Part shown: one piece after another, positions 47,420 to 58,755 of the stretch
How positions within the stretch are numbered: position 1 is the stretch's first letter
Layout: the number at the start of each line of letters is the position of its first letter
Assembly: GCF_003286085.1 (NCBI RefSeq)
Contig: NW_020825288.1
Location: 13,206,001 to 13,270,000, forward strand
From: Drosophila persimilis
Taxonomy: Eukaryota; Arthropoda; Insecta; Diptera; Drosophilidae
Reading direction: 5' to 3'
DNA: 64,000 nucleotides
Program-made: the position numbers and the translations under genes
The notes under the pieces: model-generated
The model's input: the letters and a program-made list of their open reading frames with translations, nothing else
Database searches by the model: none
What the model was told of the DNA's origin: nothing

Positions 47420-50400
47420 ATGTCTCTGCCGGGTACCAAAGCCACGACGCCAACAACCTCGCACGCGGTTGTTCAGGCCCTCGAATCATATATTCAAAAT
47501 CAGAATTTACAAGGAGATATCGCCGAATTGGATGAAATGCTATACGACCTGGTTGATATGCACAAGGAGAACGAGTTGGCCTTGAAAAAAGTCCTGCAGT
47601 GCATGTATAACTTGATGCAGGCCAACAGCAAGTGGAATGTCCGATTCGGCGCAAAGGTGTTTCACAAGCTTGTTTCGGTGGTGATTTGTGGCAATAGGGA
47701 GGACACAGCTTCCCGGCGGCAACTGGTGGCGAATCTTCTCGTTTGCGTGCAACTGCACCAGCGAAAGCTTTCCGGCGCTGATGGAAAGTACCTGCTTGAG
47801 CAGCTTTGGTGTCTCAGTTTGAGTCGCGACCGTCAGCCATATGTGGCGCAAATCCTGCTGCATCTGTTTGACGACTTTCTTGCGAAGCTGGGAATCGAAT
47901 TTTGCCAGAAACTTTTTGACATCATACAGAATCTATTGCAATCGGACATGCGTGAAGACCGCAGGTCTGCCTGCTTTATCATGCGAAAGATTCTAGAGAT
48001 TGATGAAGCGCACGCTGGCGATGGACAACCAAAGATACTCGATCGACTGCAGTGCAGTGAAAGAAAGTGGTCCGCCTATGTGGACATTATGGAGAGCCTA
48101 GAAGAGCAGCAGTCCCACCTGGTGCTGCCCACACTGACTACTCTGCTGCCGCGTCTGGCCCTGAAGTCGTCCGACGTGAGCGATGATTGGGAGGGTTGGT
48201 TGCGCATCTTGTGCATCCGTCTCCTGCAGGATAACAATATATTAGTGTTGAAATGGACACTCAAATACTTCCTCACTAAGCTGAGCCTCTTCTGGGTAGT
48301 TAGTACCGATCTGGTCTATGAGTTTTTGGCGGCCACCAACAGAACGCAGCTCTTCAATTGGGAGACCAAAGACCGCCTGTCGGAGAAGCAGACAAGGGAG
48401 TTTATGGGAGATCTGAGCTCTGAAGTATTAATGGAGTCACTGGTACAGATTCCCTGGCACTGTGTCCCATTGCTTCATTGGTTGCGGTGCATACATCCGG
48501 ATCAGGTATCACCTGTTGCCAAGGATTTGCTCTTCAAGCTATGCGCTCGAGTGCGCATCTTGCAGAATCCCGCACTGAGAAAGCTAATAAACGAGCGGGT
48601 GATTTTCCTCTTCCATGTAAGTATCGTAACCTATACCAGACATGGACATTAGAGCTGTATACATATATGTTTTACAGGACACAATCGAGAGCCTGAGCTT
48701 GGGCGATTATATGATGTTTGTGGAGTCGCTATTTAATACCAGCGATATCTATATGGACCACGTTCGCTTGACGGACAAAATCAGCAAATGCAAAAACTTT
48801 GGGGCCCATCTGCCGTACTTCAGCAAGCGCTGCTATGAAATTGTTTCGCAGCACTGCCCAGATTGTAATCTGTTGCAAGCATTTTTGTGGCAATTACAAA
48901 CCGTTCCCAAGGCGCAGCACGGTTGGTGGCGCCTTGTCCCTGTTTTCCTAGACTGCGACTTCTCCGATTTTCAGGAAGAGTACGCGAGCTACTATTCCGT
49001 GTATGGTTTTGATCCACTATTGATTAAGCCCGGGGCCATGAGTCTCACACAGATGCAGGAGCATTTGCTCGAGAAGTTCAACTGCGAGTCAAGGGATGAG
49101 AGGTCGTATGTGCTCGAACAAAGTGTGGATCTCTTTGTTAGAATCAACTTTACCAATTGGCGCCAGATAGAACAGATGAACTTAAGACCCCTGGATCTTT
49201 TGGATAGGGGCAGCCAAGAGACATTTGCCCTTCTATGCTGGCTATTGGCATGCCAGGGAGAGCGATTGCCAGACGATGGCGTCATATTGGCAGCTCTGGT
49301 AGCCCGTTTGGCCATCTGCAACAAGGCCAAGGCGTAAGCATTGAGTCTGAAACATTGTTTCCAATTGATTTTACTCATAGTTTGGGTTTCAGCAATTCCT
49401 ATGTTCGATATATTCTCAAATACGCTGTTGCCTACTTGAAGCAAGAAGAATATGAGGAATTCGTTAAGGATTTGCTGCAGCAGCGGCCGAGCTGTCTCGA
49501 AGCATTCGAGAACTTTACATTGCCGATGCCCCTGGTCCTGGGACAATTGCTTAATGGAGAGACCACCACAGGAGATGCACGGTGAGAGCAAAGACTTGTG
49601 ATAATGGCAGAGCGCACACTCTAAATATATGTATACTCTTTTAAAGCATTGAGGCCGCCCAAGTCTACCGAATCGCGAATGTATTTGATGAAGATGCCTT
49701 GAGTCGATCGAGGTTCTTAAGCACCGCATTCCACCTACGTGACGAGTCTCGCGATGTGAACGGACTGTTTCAGGAACTGCTGTGGGCCAACAAGGAGCTG
49801 TCGGCCAAAAAGCCGCGCTACTTTGAAAACTCCAAGGAGCACAGAACTAAGATGCGCATTTGCAAGGCTCTGCTGTTTCTGGGCTCACCCGACCTTGTAA
49901 AGTGGTCCGATCTACTGTGGGAGGCTCTCTTGTGGCCCAATGACCAACTCAATATAAGCTACATGTTCGAGTGCCTGGTGTCTAATATGTTGCCAGGCAT
50001 CGATCCACTATTGGATAAGCTATCGCTGTTCCCTGACCTCACTCCCGGTAAACATTTGTCGCTCACTAGCGTGGTGCATCTGTACTGCATGGCCAATTGG
50101 GAATCCCTAAAGCCAGAAGAGTTGGATGCCATTTTTACGACACTCTTACCGCTCACCATGGGCGCCCACTTTCAAACCCGTGTGCTTGCCCAACTGGTTC
50201 TGCACAAGCTGGCGGTAAAGTGCGAGCAAACCGGGTAAGGCACTTACAAACATATCGAATGCATGAAGTGCTTAACAATTTTTTTTACAGCATTCATAAG
50301 CCCATAGCTGTTGCCCTGAAGATTTCGATAGAAACTACGTTGGGCGGCAAGTTCGAAGAACTGGGAAAGGAACCACGTCTCATGCTATCTCTTCTAATGA

Positions 50401-51270
50401 GGAGCCAGAAATTAAATCCCTGTTTTGCGGCAGAAGCCATCCTTTATATGACAGATGCACCGTTCGATGAATGCATAAGACCTTCAGTGCCAGCTGGAAC
50501 TTCAATGCTTGAGGACGCGATTAGAGCCATTCGTTCGTTCTTTAAAACGAAGAAAGCTGGATCATTGGCTGAGCCGACATCGCTGGAAGGTTCCATCAAC
50601 GGCAACGTACAGAGAAAAATGAATCCTATTGGCGATATATATCCCAACACTGATTTGGTCACAACGTGTGCTGTAGACACAAACAAGCAACTGGTTGTAG
50701 TGGCTTCCCTGATCGACAAGCTGCCCAATCTGGGCGGTCTGGCGCGTACCTGTGAGGTCTTGGGTGTTCAAACATTGGCTTTGGGCAACAAGGCCCAAAC
50801 GGGAAAGAGCGACTTCACCAACTTAAGGTTAAGTTTATAGCTAAGAACACACATGGTATATGCGGATCTAATGCATATTTAAATTTCAGCATGACTGCTG
50901 AGAAGACCCTGAACATTATCGAGTTGAAGCCCAGTTGCATTGCTGCATTTCTGATGGAAAAACAAATGGAGGGCTTTAGAGTGGTCGGGGCCGAGCAGAC
51001 CGCTCACAGCGTTAGCTTTGCCAACTTTAAGTTCCCCAAAAAGTGTGTCCTACTGTTGGGGTGAGTTCTTTCTGATCGGGTATCGCAATCACAATATAAT
51101 CCCATCGCTTCCATCGTTTCAGGCACGAAAAGCATGGGATACCAGCGGATCTAATTGGATTCCTGGACTATGCCGTGGAAATACCCCAATTCGGAGTGGT
51201 GCGCTCTCTCAATGTCCATGTCACAGGGTCACTATTTATTTGGGAATATTGCAAGCAGCATTTTTTCTAA
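47420..51270 (+). CDS. CG18596: TARBP1/Trm3-type tRNA (guanosine-18 2'-O) methyltransferase
   Basis: Seven exons: 47420-48616, 48678-49333, 49393-49581, 49647-50234, 50291-50827, 50890-51060, 51123-51270; 3486 nt, 1161 aa. All introns are 57-65 nt with GT-AG ends. The C-terminal about 150 residues form a SpoU/TrmD-fold methyltransferase. Motif 1 is [15 protein letters not shown], motif 2 LLLGHEKHGIP, and motif 3 [18 protein letters not shown], giving the trefoil-knot SAM site. The long N-terminal part is helical, as in human TARBP1 and yeast Trm3, which 2'-O-methylate G18 in the D-loop of tRNAs. Function in the fly is inferred from family. The start is the first ATG after a leader with stops in frame. 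Confidence 0.88.
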
Positions 51271-51901
51271 AGAATAGAAATGTCTAGTTAATGTCTCAAG
51301 ATACATTTTTTTTTGTAGTGCCCGTTGCAACTTTGCCCGTTGGCAAGTTAGCCTCATATGAGCATTTATAATGCCAATATATTATCATAAATATTCCAGT
51401 AGTAGTAGTAGATTCGATTAGCCGCTTGAACAGAGTTATTAATGGTTTACAAATCGGTAAAATTGAAAATGTAGAAGCATAACCCGCTCGCATCCGTCCG
51501 TTTCGGTCACTGAACGATTTCAAATTACGAATTTAAACAATATTCTTGAAGGCGAATACGCACGTCCCGCTTGCTAGACAAATAATGTCTTATCCACTGC
51601 TTTTTTGCCGTTGCAAATAATATTTATACACACTCACAAAATGTCCAGTGTTGAATTTATGCAGGCTCTTCCGCTTTGGCTCTGCTTGGACCCGTGCATT
51701 TGCACAATTGGCTAACATATTACACATATATCCTTACTTGTTCTCGTTCCAAAGTTAAATAAATAATTAAAATAAATGAAAATGTCTACCTAGTTGTGCC
51801 AAATCTAAGGCCAGTGTTGGTAGGCGGAATTGTGTAATCGATGTTCGCCAGCCCTGGACAGCTGATAACAACAACAAGTAAATAAATAAATTGTATATAG
51901 G
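51271..51901 (+). other. 3' flank of the methyltransferase gene and promoter side of the BESS gene
   Basis: No coding region. AATAAA-type hexamers occur near 51757-51777, probably ending the methyltransferase transcript. No TATA box is obvious before 51902. Confidence 0.4.
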
Positions 51902-53033
51902 ATGAGTTTTTCCGAAAATACTTCCGTCTTAGAATGGTAAGCCGAAAGATTGATAGAGATAACTTATGCTTGAAATATGTGCAATCAATTACAGGAAGGA
52001 GGGCAGGGTTAAATTGGTACGAAAGATCAAACAATCCGTTAAGCAGGAAAACGACAAGAAGGTTGGAGGCGGTGGCGCCGGAAAACCAAAGTATAATCAA
52101 AGGTTTTGCGAGAAGTGGCTAAACCTATTCGAGCCGTGGCTGAAACGTTCCGACGATGATCCGAATAAGCCCTTCTGTCGCGCCTGCCACTGCCGCCTGG
52201 ACTGCAATCGATGTCATCTCGTCCGGCACGAGCGAACCACGAAGCACAAGCGAAATCTGGAGGCCCTGATTACCAAAGGCGAGGGAGCAATACGAAACGA
52301 GTTGACTGTGCGGCAAGAACGGAGTAAATACTTCCAGAAGCGGCCCATGCAAGTGCTCAAGCAGGCATCACCTGCAAAGTCCGATGTGAATGAACCTGAT
52401 CACCTGGAAGCTGTGTCTCCGGAACCTATCGCCACCACCGTGCACGTAATAACCACCGAAATCGATGCATTACCAACTGGTATTGATCACGCGAGTCACA
52501 GCATCACGTGTCCCGTCCCCAAACAAGAAATTCTATTAGAGTCGGAGGCAAACAACAAGCCAAATGTCGAATCTCATTCGGGAATTCTGCAAGAAGCCAA
52601 TGCGCTGGGGAACGACTCGGCGATGACCACAAAGCGCACCACCGGCTCTTCCGCATCTAATCAGGAGGGTCTCAAGCTGCTGATGCAAATTCATCAGGAT
52701 AAAAACGAGCTGATGGAGTCCTTCCGTGAACTGATGGGGAGCAGCCAGTCGACGCACCCCCCGCCACCCAAGGAGAAAAACCACGTAGACCTGTTCTTCG
52801 AGAGCGTCAGCTCCAGTGTGAAGGCTCTGTCGCCGAAGCTCATGGCGGAAGCCAAAATGCGCGTTTCGCAGCTCATTTGCGAGCTGGAGCTGCGGGGCCT
52901 TAATGATAACAGTACAAACGGGGATGTCATTGAGATGCCCCTGGAGACGCCACCAGCTAGCTTGTATCTGCTCAGGCAGAGCAGCAGTGGATGTGCTCTG
53001 GTGCAGCAACCACACTTTGATGGCCTCAGCTGA
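51902..53033 (+). CDS. BED-like zinc finger and BESS-motif protein
   Basis: Exons 51902-51936 and 51995-53033; 1074 nt, 357 aa; the first exon (MSFSENTSVLE) joins through a split Trp codon. Residues about 50-95 resemble a BED-type finger: an aromatic lead-in (FCEKWLNLFEPWLK), then FCRACHCRLDC and HLVRHERTTKHKR, with two Cys and two His as likely zinc ligands. Near residue 285 is a BESS motif (DLFFESVSSSVKALSPKLMA, then AKMRVSQLICELE), a helical interaction module found in fly nuclear proteins. This suggests a DNA-binding or insulator-type regulator. I do not recognise an orthologue. A poly(A) signal at 53047-53052 follows the stop at once. Confidence 0.78.
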
Positions 53034-53046
53034 AATGTAACAGAAC

Positions 53047-53052
53047 AATAAA
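53047..53052 (+). terminator. Poly(A) signal of the zinc finger BESS gene
   Basis: AATAAA 13 bases after the stop codon. Confidence 0.6.
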
Positions 53053-53253
53053 AAATAGCTCTAATTTTTAATTTCAATTTTGAAATATATTTAAATACCG
53101 ATATTTGCCGATTGTCTAGTGGAAATCGAGTGACGCACATCACTAACACTGGCGGCTTTATTGTAAACAATTGCCCGATTTGAGCGATTTTCAAAAAAAC
53201 CTCGTAATTGGTGGAAAATATCCACTCAAGACGCCAATTAACCAAACAGACAA

Positions 53254-53896
53254 ATGTGGAATAGCCACATAATAATAAAGGACGAGGAAAACATACTGGA
53301 AGAGGCATACACCATCGCCGAAGCCGATGTAAAGGTTTGTTTAGAGTATTATTGTTGACTTCGTTGTAAAGCTAGCCTAGCTAATCTTCGTTTACTTGCA
53401 GCCGGAATTAACCAAACAGCCGCGAATTCAACGTTTCGCCATGCCCCTGAAACGCCAATTTCTTCCGTACATGAAGCCAGCGCCACAGAATCGAGAGGAG
53501 CTGCTACAGAGCATTACGCATAACCGTGAGCAACTGGCAGCTTTCTTTCAGAAAGTGTCGCCAGTGGGGGGGCAGACTGATTATACTGCTGCAGCTGTAC
53601 CCACATCAATTAGTGAATCCCCTGCGCCCGTGGAGCAACGCAATAGCTACGATTTGTTCTTTGAGAGCGCCTGCATCAGCGTCAAGGGACTGCCGCCGAA
53701 ACTGGCAGCCGAGGCCAAGAGTCGTATTTCGCAGATCATCACCGAGTTCGAGATCCGTGCGATTTCCGAGGAGGAAGCCAAAGTCGAGGCACAAACAAGA
53801 GCTGCCATCGGGGCCAGAGTTCCTATCCATGCACGTACAGTAGGTGGGGAGTTAGCTGTACGTGAACGTTCAGCCATGTTTCACACTTCAGAGTAG
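53254..53896 (+). CDS. Small BESS-motif protein without zinc finger
   Basis: Exons 53254-53334 and 53402-53896; 576 nt, 191 aa, beginning MWNSHIIIKDEENILEEAY. The C-terminal half has a BESS motif very close to that of the gene just upstream: DLFFESACISVKGLPPKLAA, then AKSRISQIITEFEIRAI. A preceding block (REELLQSITHNREQLAAFF) parallels the region before the motif in the neighbour (KNELMESFRELM). No zinc finger is present. The gene looks like a tandem duplicate that lost, or never had, the DNA-binding part and may act as a partner through BESS-BESS contacts (inference). Its poly(A) signal is AATAAA at 53935-53940. Confidence 0.75.
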
Positions 53897-53934
53897 GGCT
53901 GTTAGTATTTAACATTTGTTTATCCAAATTCAAC

Positions 53935-53940
53935 AATAAA
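53935..53940 (+). terminator. Poly(A) signal of the small BESS gene
   Basis: AATAAA 38 bases after the stop and about 95 bases before the GPDH start codon, so the GPDH promoter must lie within or overlap the BESS gene's 3' end. Confidence 0.6.
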
Positions 53941-54034
53941 TTCAAAATCATCTGCCCCCGTGGTCAATCATTTGGTCGCTCTTTGGTCTATAATTGCATA
54001 CAGAAAATACAGAAATTCATGAACAAAATTCAAG

Positions 54035-57000
54035 ATGGTCCGAAAGCTGAAAGTGTGCATCATTGGTTCGGAGGGCTGGTAGGTGGACATAGTGTTTCTG
54101 GCTAATATCGACTATAACCCTCCTATTTCAGGGGCTCGGCAATCGCAGCCTCTGTGAGCAAGAATGTTCAGCAGAAGGAGGGCTTCGACAGCCGTGCACA
54201 CATCTATGTCTATGACGAGCTGGTTCACAACAAGTACCTATCTGAGGTGATGAACAACTGCCACGAGAATATCAAGTATCTGCCTGGCATTAGGCTGCCA
54301 AACAATTTGGTGAGAGAGAGAGAGCTACAGCCGCTGCAGCAATCGGCAGGCCAAATTAATAAATTTATTTATTTGCAGATTGCAGTAAATGATATTTTGG
54401 CGGCTGCACAGAATGCCGATATCATGATCTTTGCCACACCACAACACTTTGTGAAATCGTATTGCAATATATTGGCCGGCCATGTGAAGAAGACCGCCAT
54501 TGCCCTGTCCATGGTCAAGGGACTGGCTCACGTTTGGGATGGCGAAATCGATCTGTTCTCGAACGCGATTAGCCAGCATCTGGGCATACCGTGCTACTCG
54601 ATGATGTCGGCCAAAAGCGCCATAGAAATGGCCCAGGGCAAGCTCTGTGAGATTACCATTGGATGCAACAATGAAGATGATGCGCGGCTCCTGGTCGAGG
54701 TGCTTCAAACCGAAAACTGCAGGGTGACTACCATCAATGACGTTGATGGCGTGGAATTGTGTGGCACGCTGAAGGACATCATTGCCTTGGGTGCGGGTTT
54801 CGTTGATGGCCTGAAATTGGGCGAAAATGCTCGCGTAGCTGCCATCCATCTGGGTATCAAGGAGATGATGCGCTTCACAATGGCCTTCTTCCCTTCCGCC
54901 AAAATGTCCACATTCTTTGAGAGCTGCGCCGTGGCGAACTCGGTGGCCTCCACCTATGGTGAGTTACACAGTTACAGAGCCGGAAAGGCCACTTATATTT
55001 CCTTGTACTTTTATGTCCTGTAGTCGATAAGAATGTCACCTTTGCCAAAAGTTTTATCACTTCTGGAAAGACAATTCAGGAGATTGAGGCCACTCTCTTA
55101 AATGGCCGCAAACTGCTCGGTCCCTTGATTGCCGCCGGGCTGAACGACTTTCTGGAGATGGAGAACATGCAGGATGAGTAAGTAGCTTCGAATGGCGCCC
55201 AATCGATCCACACTTTTACCATCCCGAACACCCACAGATTTCCCCTTTTTACGGCCATACACCGAATTTGCCAGAACGAGGTGGCCCCGCATACAATACT
55301 GGAAACCCTGCGGACTCACCCTGACTTGAGGTATGCGTTCTACCTCATCATAGGTTGACTGCACGCATGACCATCTTATCCCTTATCCCTTGCAGCGACT
55401 CATCCTTTTCACAATTCCTCTACGAAGAGAGTAGCATTGATGACGGTCTGGAAAACGTATCGGAAGATCTGGCTGAACCTTTGTCGGCCTTGGAAAAGGC
55501 TCTGAATAAGACAAAAAAAAAGAAAAGTTTTCGGGAATTGACGGAGAATGGCAGCTGGAATCCGGTCTATGATGCAAACCAAGCCAAAAAGCACACACTG
55601 ACAAGTCCCTGGCATGTAAATGAGAAGGAGGGCCTACAGATAAGTGGTTGGCTGGAGTCCAATGACTCCAGCCAACCCACCGTTGCCTCCGGGACTCAGG
55701 GCTCTGGAGATAAGGACAGCATCGTTGGCTCCACATCGGGGTCCGATGATTGCCGATGTACTGAGAATGCCGATGCTGAAAATATTCCAGATAAAACCAA
55801 GAAGGACTTGCCCGTTGACAAAACTTGGCTAAGGGATCAGCCACCACCAATGATCATTGGGAGCGACGATAAAGGCTCCACCGAACCGCCATTCCAGGAT
55901 TCTAATATGAAACAAGTGGACGCTGTGGACGAAGGGACGTCTTCGCAGAAGATTAAAGAATCCATGGAGAAGCGCCCTAGGCCATTCATCAACACATTCC
56001 AGGGCCTGAATATAAAGTCCGTGACAGGTAAACAAAAGGAGCCAGCTTCATCAGGAAAGGGTGAAGTTTTCCCTAATAAACTAACAAAGCCACCGTTGTC
56101 CTATACTAAAGACATACGGCGAAAAATCGAAAGCTTCACCTCTGAGAGCAAAGGAGATTTTACGCCGGAGCCCAAGAATAAATTAAACGCATCGAAGGAA
56201 TCTGGGAAAGAAACCAGCACCGGTGTGGATAAGGCAACAAAGGGTGAAAATTCGAAGATGAAGGATAACGATCGTCAACCTAAGCCGGAAAATCAAACGG
56301 AAAACGCTAATTTGAAGCAAGCCGAGATATTGGAGCATGACCAGACCAAGAATTCTCCTAAAGTCCCCTCAGAGAAGGAGCCAAAACGTGGGCCTGAACA
56401 TAAATTTGTTTTTGAAAGTCTGGAGGACAAAGAACGCTTTGAGTCAATAATAAAGCCCAGGACAGAAAGGCTATCCAGAGCAGATGACACTGAGAACATG
56501 AAACAGTATACGCAGACTTTGACATATATGCTTACCCATAACCCTGTACAGAATCTTGAGGTTTCCGCAGTAGATAACCAGCTGGAAAAGGCAAATGTGA
56601 TTAAAATGTCAGATTCCACAGGGAACAAGGAGGTACCCATGAAACATAAGCCTTACAGCCTGACAGAAGAATCATTTAGGAAGTGGAAGCAAGTGGAAGC
56701 GGAAGATAGACCACCGGAACACTTACAGGCTGAGGATAATATGTATCTAAGTGTTGAAGAGATGGTCAGACGTGAAATGGCGCTTGAAAAGGCAAAGGAC
56801 AAGGCGGTACCCAGGGAAAATAATAATCAAGACAGCCTGGCAGAAGAAAAATTTGAAAAGTGGAAGGAGGTGGAAGCGGAAGCGGAAGAGGAAGAAACAG
56901 AACCGAAACACTCACAGATTGAAGAGAATATGTTTCTTAGTGCTGAAGAGATCATCAGAACTGAATTGGAGGACCATCGAAAGCAGGAACTCGAGACTGC

Positions 57001-58675
57001 AGAAGAGAAGGAAATTATCAGGGTTTTGCTGAACGACGCAGAAGAAGGCAAACCGGAAATGATCACTGAAGATGAAGAAATGCTTAAGGAACTGGACAAG
57101 AGGCAGGTGCTGGCAGAAGAGCGGGAGAACGATGTTCAGAGGCAAGCAAAGAATGGCGAGAAGAAGCCACACCAGAGCCTCGATGAGGCCAATCATCGTT
57201 GCTTTAGCAACGAAAAGAAGGATGGCCAGGGGAATACTCCGACTCCAGGCAGCACGGGCGATCACGAATGGGACTGGCTGCAAAACAAAGAAAATCCAGA
57301 AACAGAAAACAAGAAGGATGGGCGTTTTTTAGAGTATTACGTGAACAAGAAGAATGCCCAAAGGAAGCTCGATAAGCTCAATAACCTCCTGCAAGAAGTG
57401 TTCCACAAACAGCAGCAAGAGGTAGATCATAGGCCCGAGGCTTCTGGAAATTCTGTCGAGAACTACGAATCCGGCGAGACTGCCCAGAAGAAACGCGATG
57501 CTCAACAGCCGCAGACGCCGGTGCCAAAGCCAGTCCCGGTGAAGGCTCCTCCATCGAAGCGACAGAAGATTCCGGAAGGCTCGCCCCAGTTTCAGGGTAC
57601 GCCGCGTACGATTCCACCTCCATCGCCGCAGACACTGCCCCTGACTCCTCAGGAGCAGCAGCCACTGCGCAAGGACTACCCCATTCAGTTCGAGGCTGGT
57701 GAGGAGCCAACATCGTCACATCAAACTGATGACGGTTCGAAGGCCCCACCAACATCCAATACGCCATCACCAAGCGATCAGAAAGTCACAAAAAAGATGG
57801 AGGCTCCAATAATTGAAGTGAGAAAACACATGCCGCATTTCCTGAAGAGAGACACACCGAAACCACCCCCCAAAAAGGTAGATAGTCCACCAAATGTAGT
57901 GAAAAAGTACGAGCCTCCACCAAACATGAGGAAAGCGAAGCCACAGTCGGATCAGGGTCAACGGGAGAACACTTATGAAGTGCTGGAAGATCCAAGGTCC
58001 ACAACCGAAGAGCGAAAACCTCTTCCTAAGGACAACCCGCCATCGACAGCCAACACGGACAAACCTGATGCCCAGGAAACCCAGAAGGAGTCCCAGCCAC
58101 TGAAGGCAGATGAAGTGACCGAGAAGCTGAGAAGCTTGCTGCGCAAGGATCAGGACAAGAAAGTAGGCTACAAGGGTAAGAATCCCTTCATCAAGGAGCC
58201 AGACCTGCAGTCCAAGCCACCGATGGATACCAGTCTCGAGCACGACCTTGCGAGGCGGAGGTCCGACGGGAGTCAGTCGCGTCGCAAGGTGGTGGTCAAG
58301 CCGCCCTTCAATCCCCCATTCAATCCTCGTGTCCGCAAACCGGGTCCACCCTTCGACGGTCGAGATCGAGAATACCACACCGTGCCAGCGAACTATCGTT
58401 TTGTGCCTCGTATGAGCTGGCCCTTGGCGGGGCTGAAGTCGAAGGAGACCCAGACCCAGACCCAGATCCAGACCACGCTCAGAACTGGCAACCAGGCTAA
58501 TCATTTGGCCATTATGGTCCGCAGCCCCCGACAGATGCAGCTCATATCGCCCCCGACACTAGAGGTGCCATTGGGGCTGTTCCCTCGCTACCCATCATTG
58601 AACAAGCTCCTCTGCGCCGTCCAGCTTGGATTACTGGCCTCTTTCCTGGCTCGCTATAGAAGAGCCAATAGGTAG
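54035..58675 (+). CDS. CG31169: GPDH-like protein (NAD-dependent glycerol-3-phosphate dehydrogenase family) with about 1090-residue C-terminal extension
   Basis: Exons 54035-54078, 54132-54309, 54379-54958, 55024-55177, 55238-55330, 55396-58675; 4329 nt, 1442 aa. Residues 1-349 are a full GPDH fold: KLKVCIIGSEGWGSAIAASV, MIFATPQHFV, SMVKGL, ELCGTLKDIIALGAGFVDGL, and FPLFTAIHRICQNE near its end. Cytosolic GPDH interconverts dihydroxyacetone phosphate and glycerol-3-phosphate, but several usual residues differ here: GSGNWG is GSEGWG, LKN is LKD, and IRLG is IHLG. The last exon adds a Lys/Glu-rich, then Pro-rich, presumably disordered tail with an internal duplication and a final hydrophobic stretch (LLCAVQLGLLASFLARYRR). 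If the last intron (55331-55395) is kept, translation stops after 358 aa, a normal GPDH length. The symbol is a paralogue assignment from memory. AATAAA lies at 58711-58716. Confidence 0.82.
56655..56985 (+). repeat. Internal duplication in the GPDH tail
   Basis: The block SLTEESFRKWKQVEAED with NMYLSVEEMVRREM recurs as SLAEEKFEKWKEVEAEAE with NMFLSAEEIIRTEL, about 58 codons later. The matches are spread over roughly 45 residues, so the exon grew at least partly by duplication. Confidence 0.75.
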
Positions 58676-58710
58676 ACGAGATCCGAACTGAAGCCAGCGA
58701 ACTCTTCCCA

Positions 58711-58716
58711 AATAAA
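58711..58716 (+). terminator. CG31169: Poly(A) signal of the GPDH-like gene
   Basis: AATAAA 36 bases after the stop. The facing carbonic anhydrase stop is at 58756, so the two transcripts end tail to tail and probably overlap. Confidence 0.7.
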
Positions 58717-58755
58717 GTTGAAATTTATATACAATTATCTTTAATTATTTAACCA

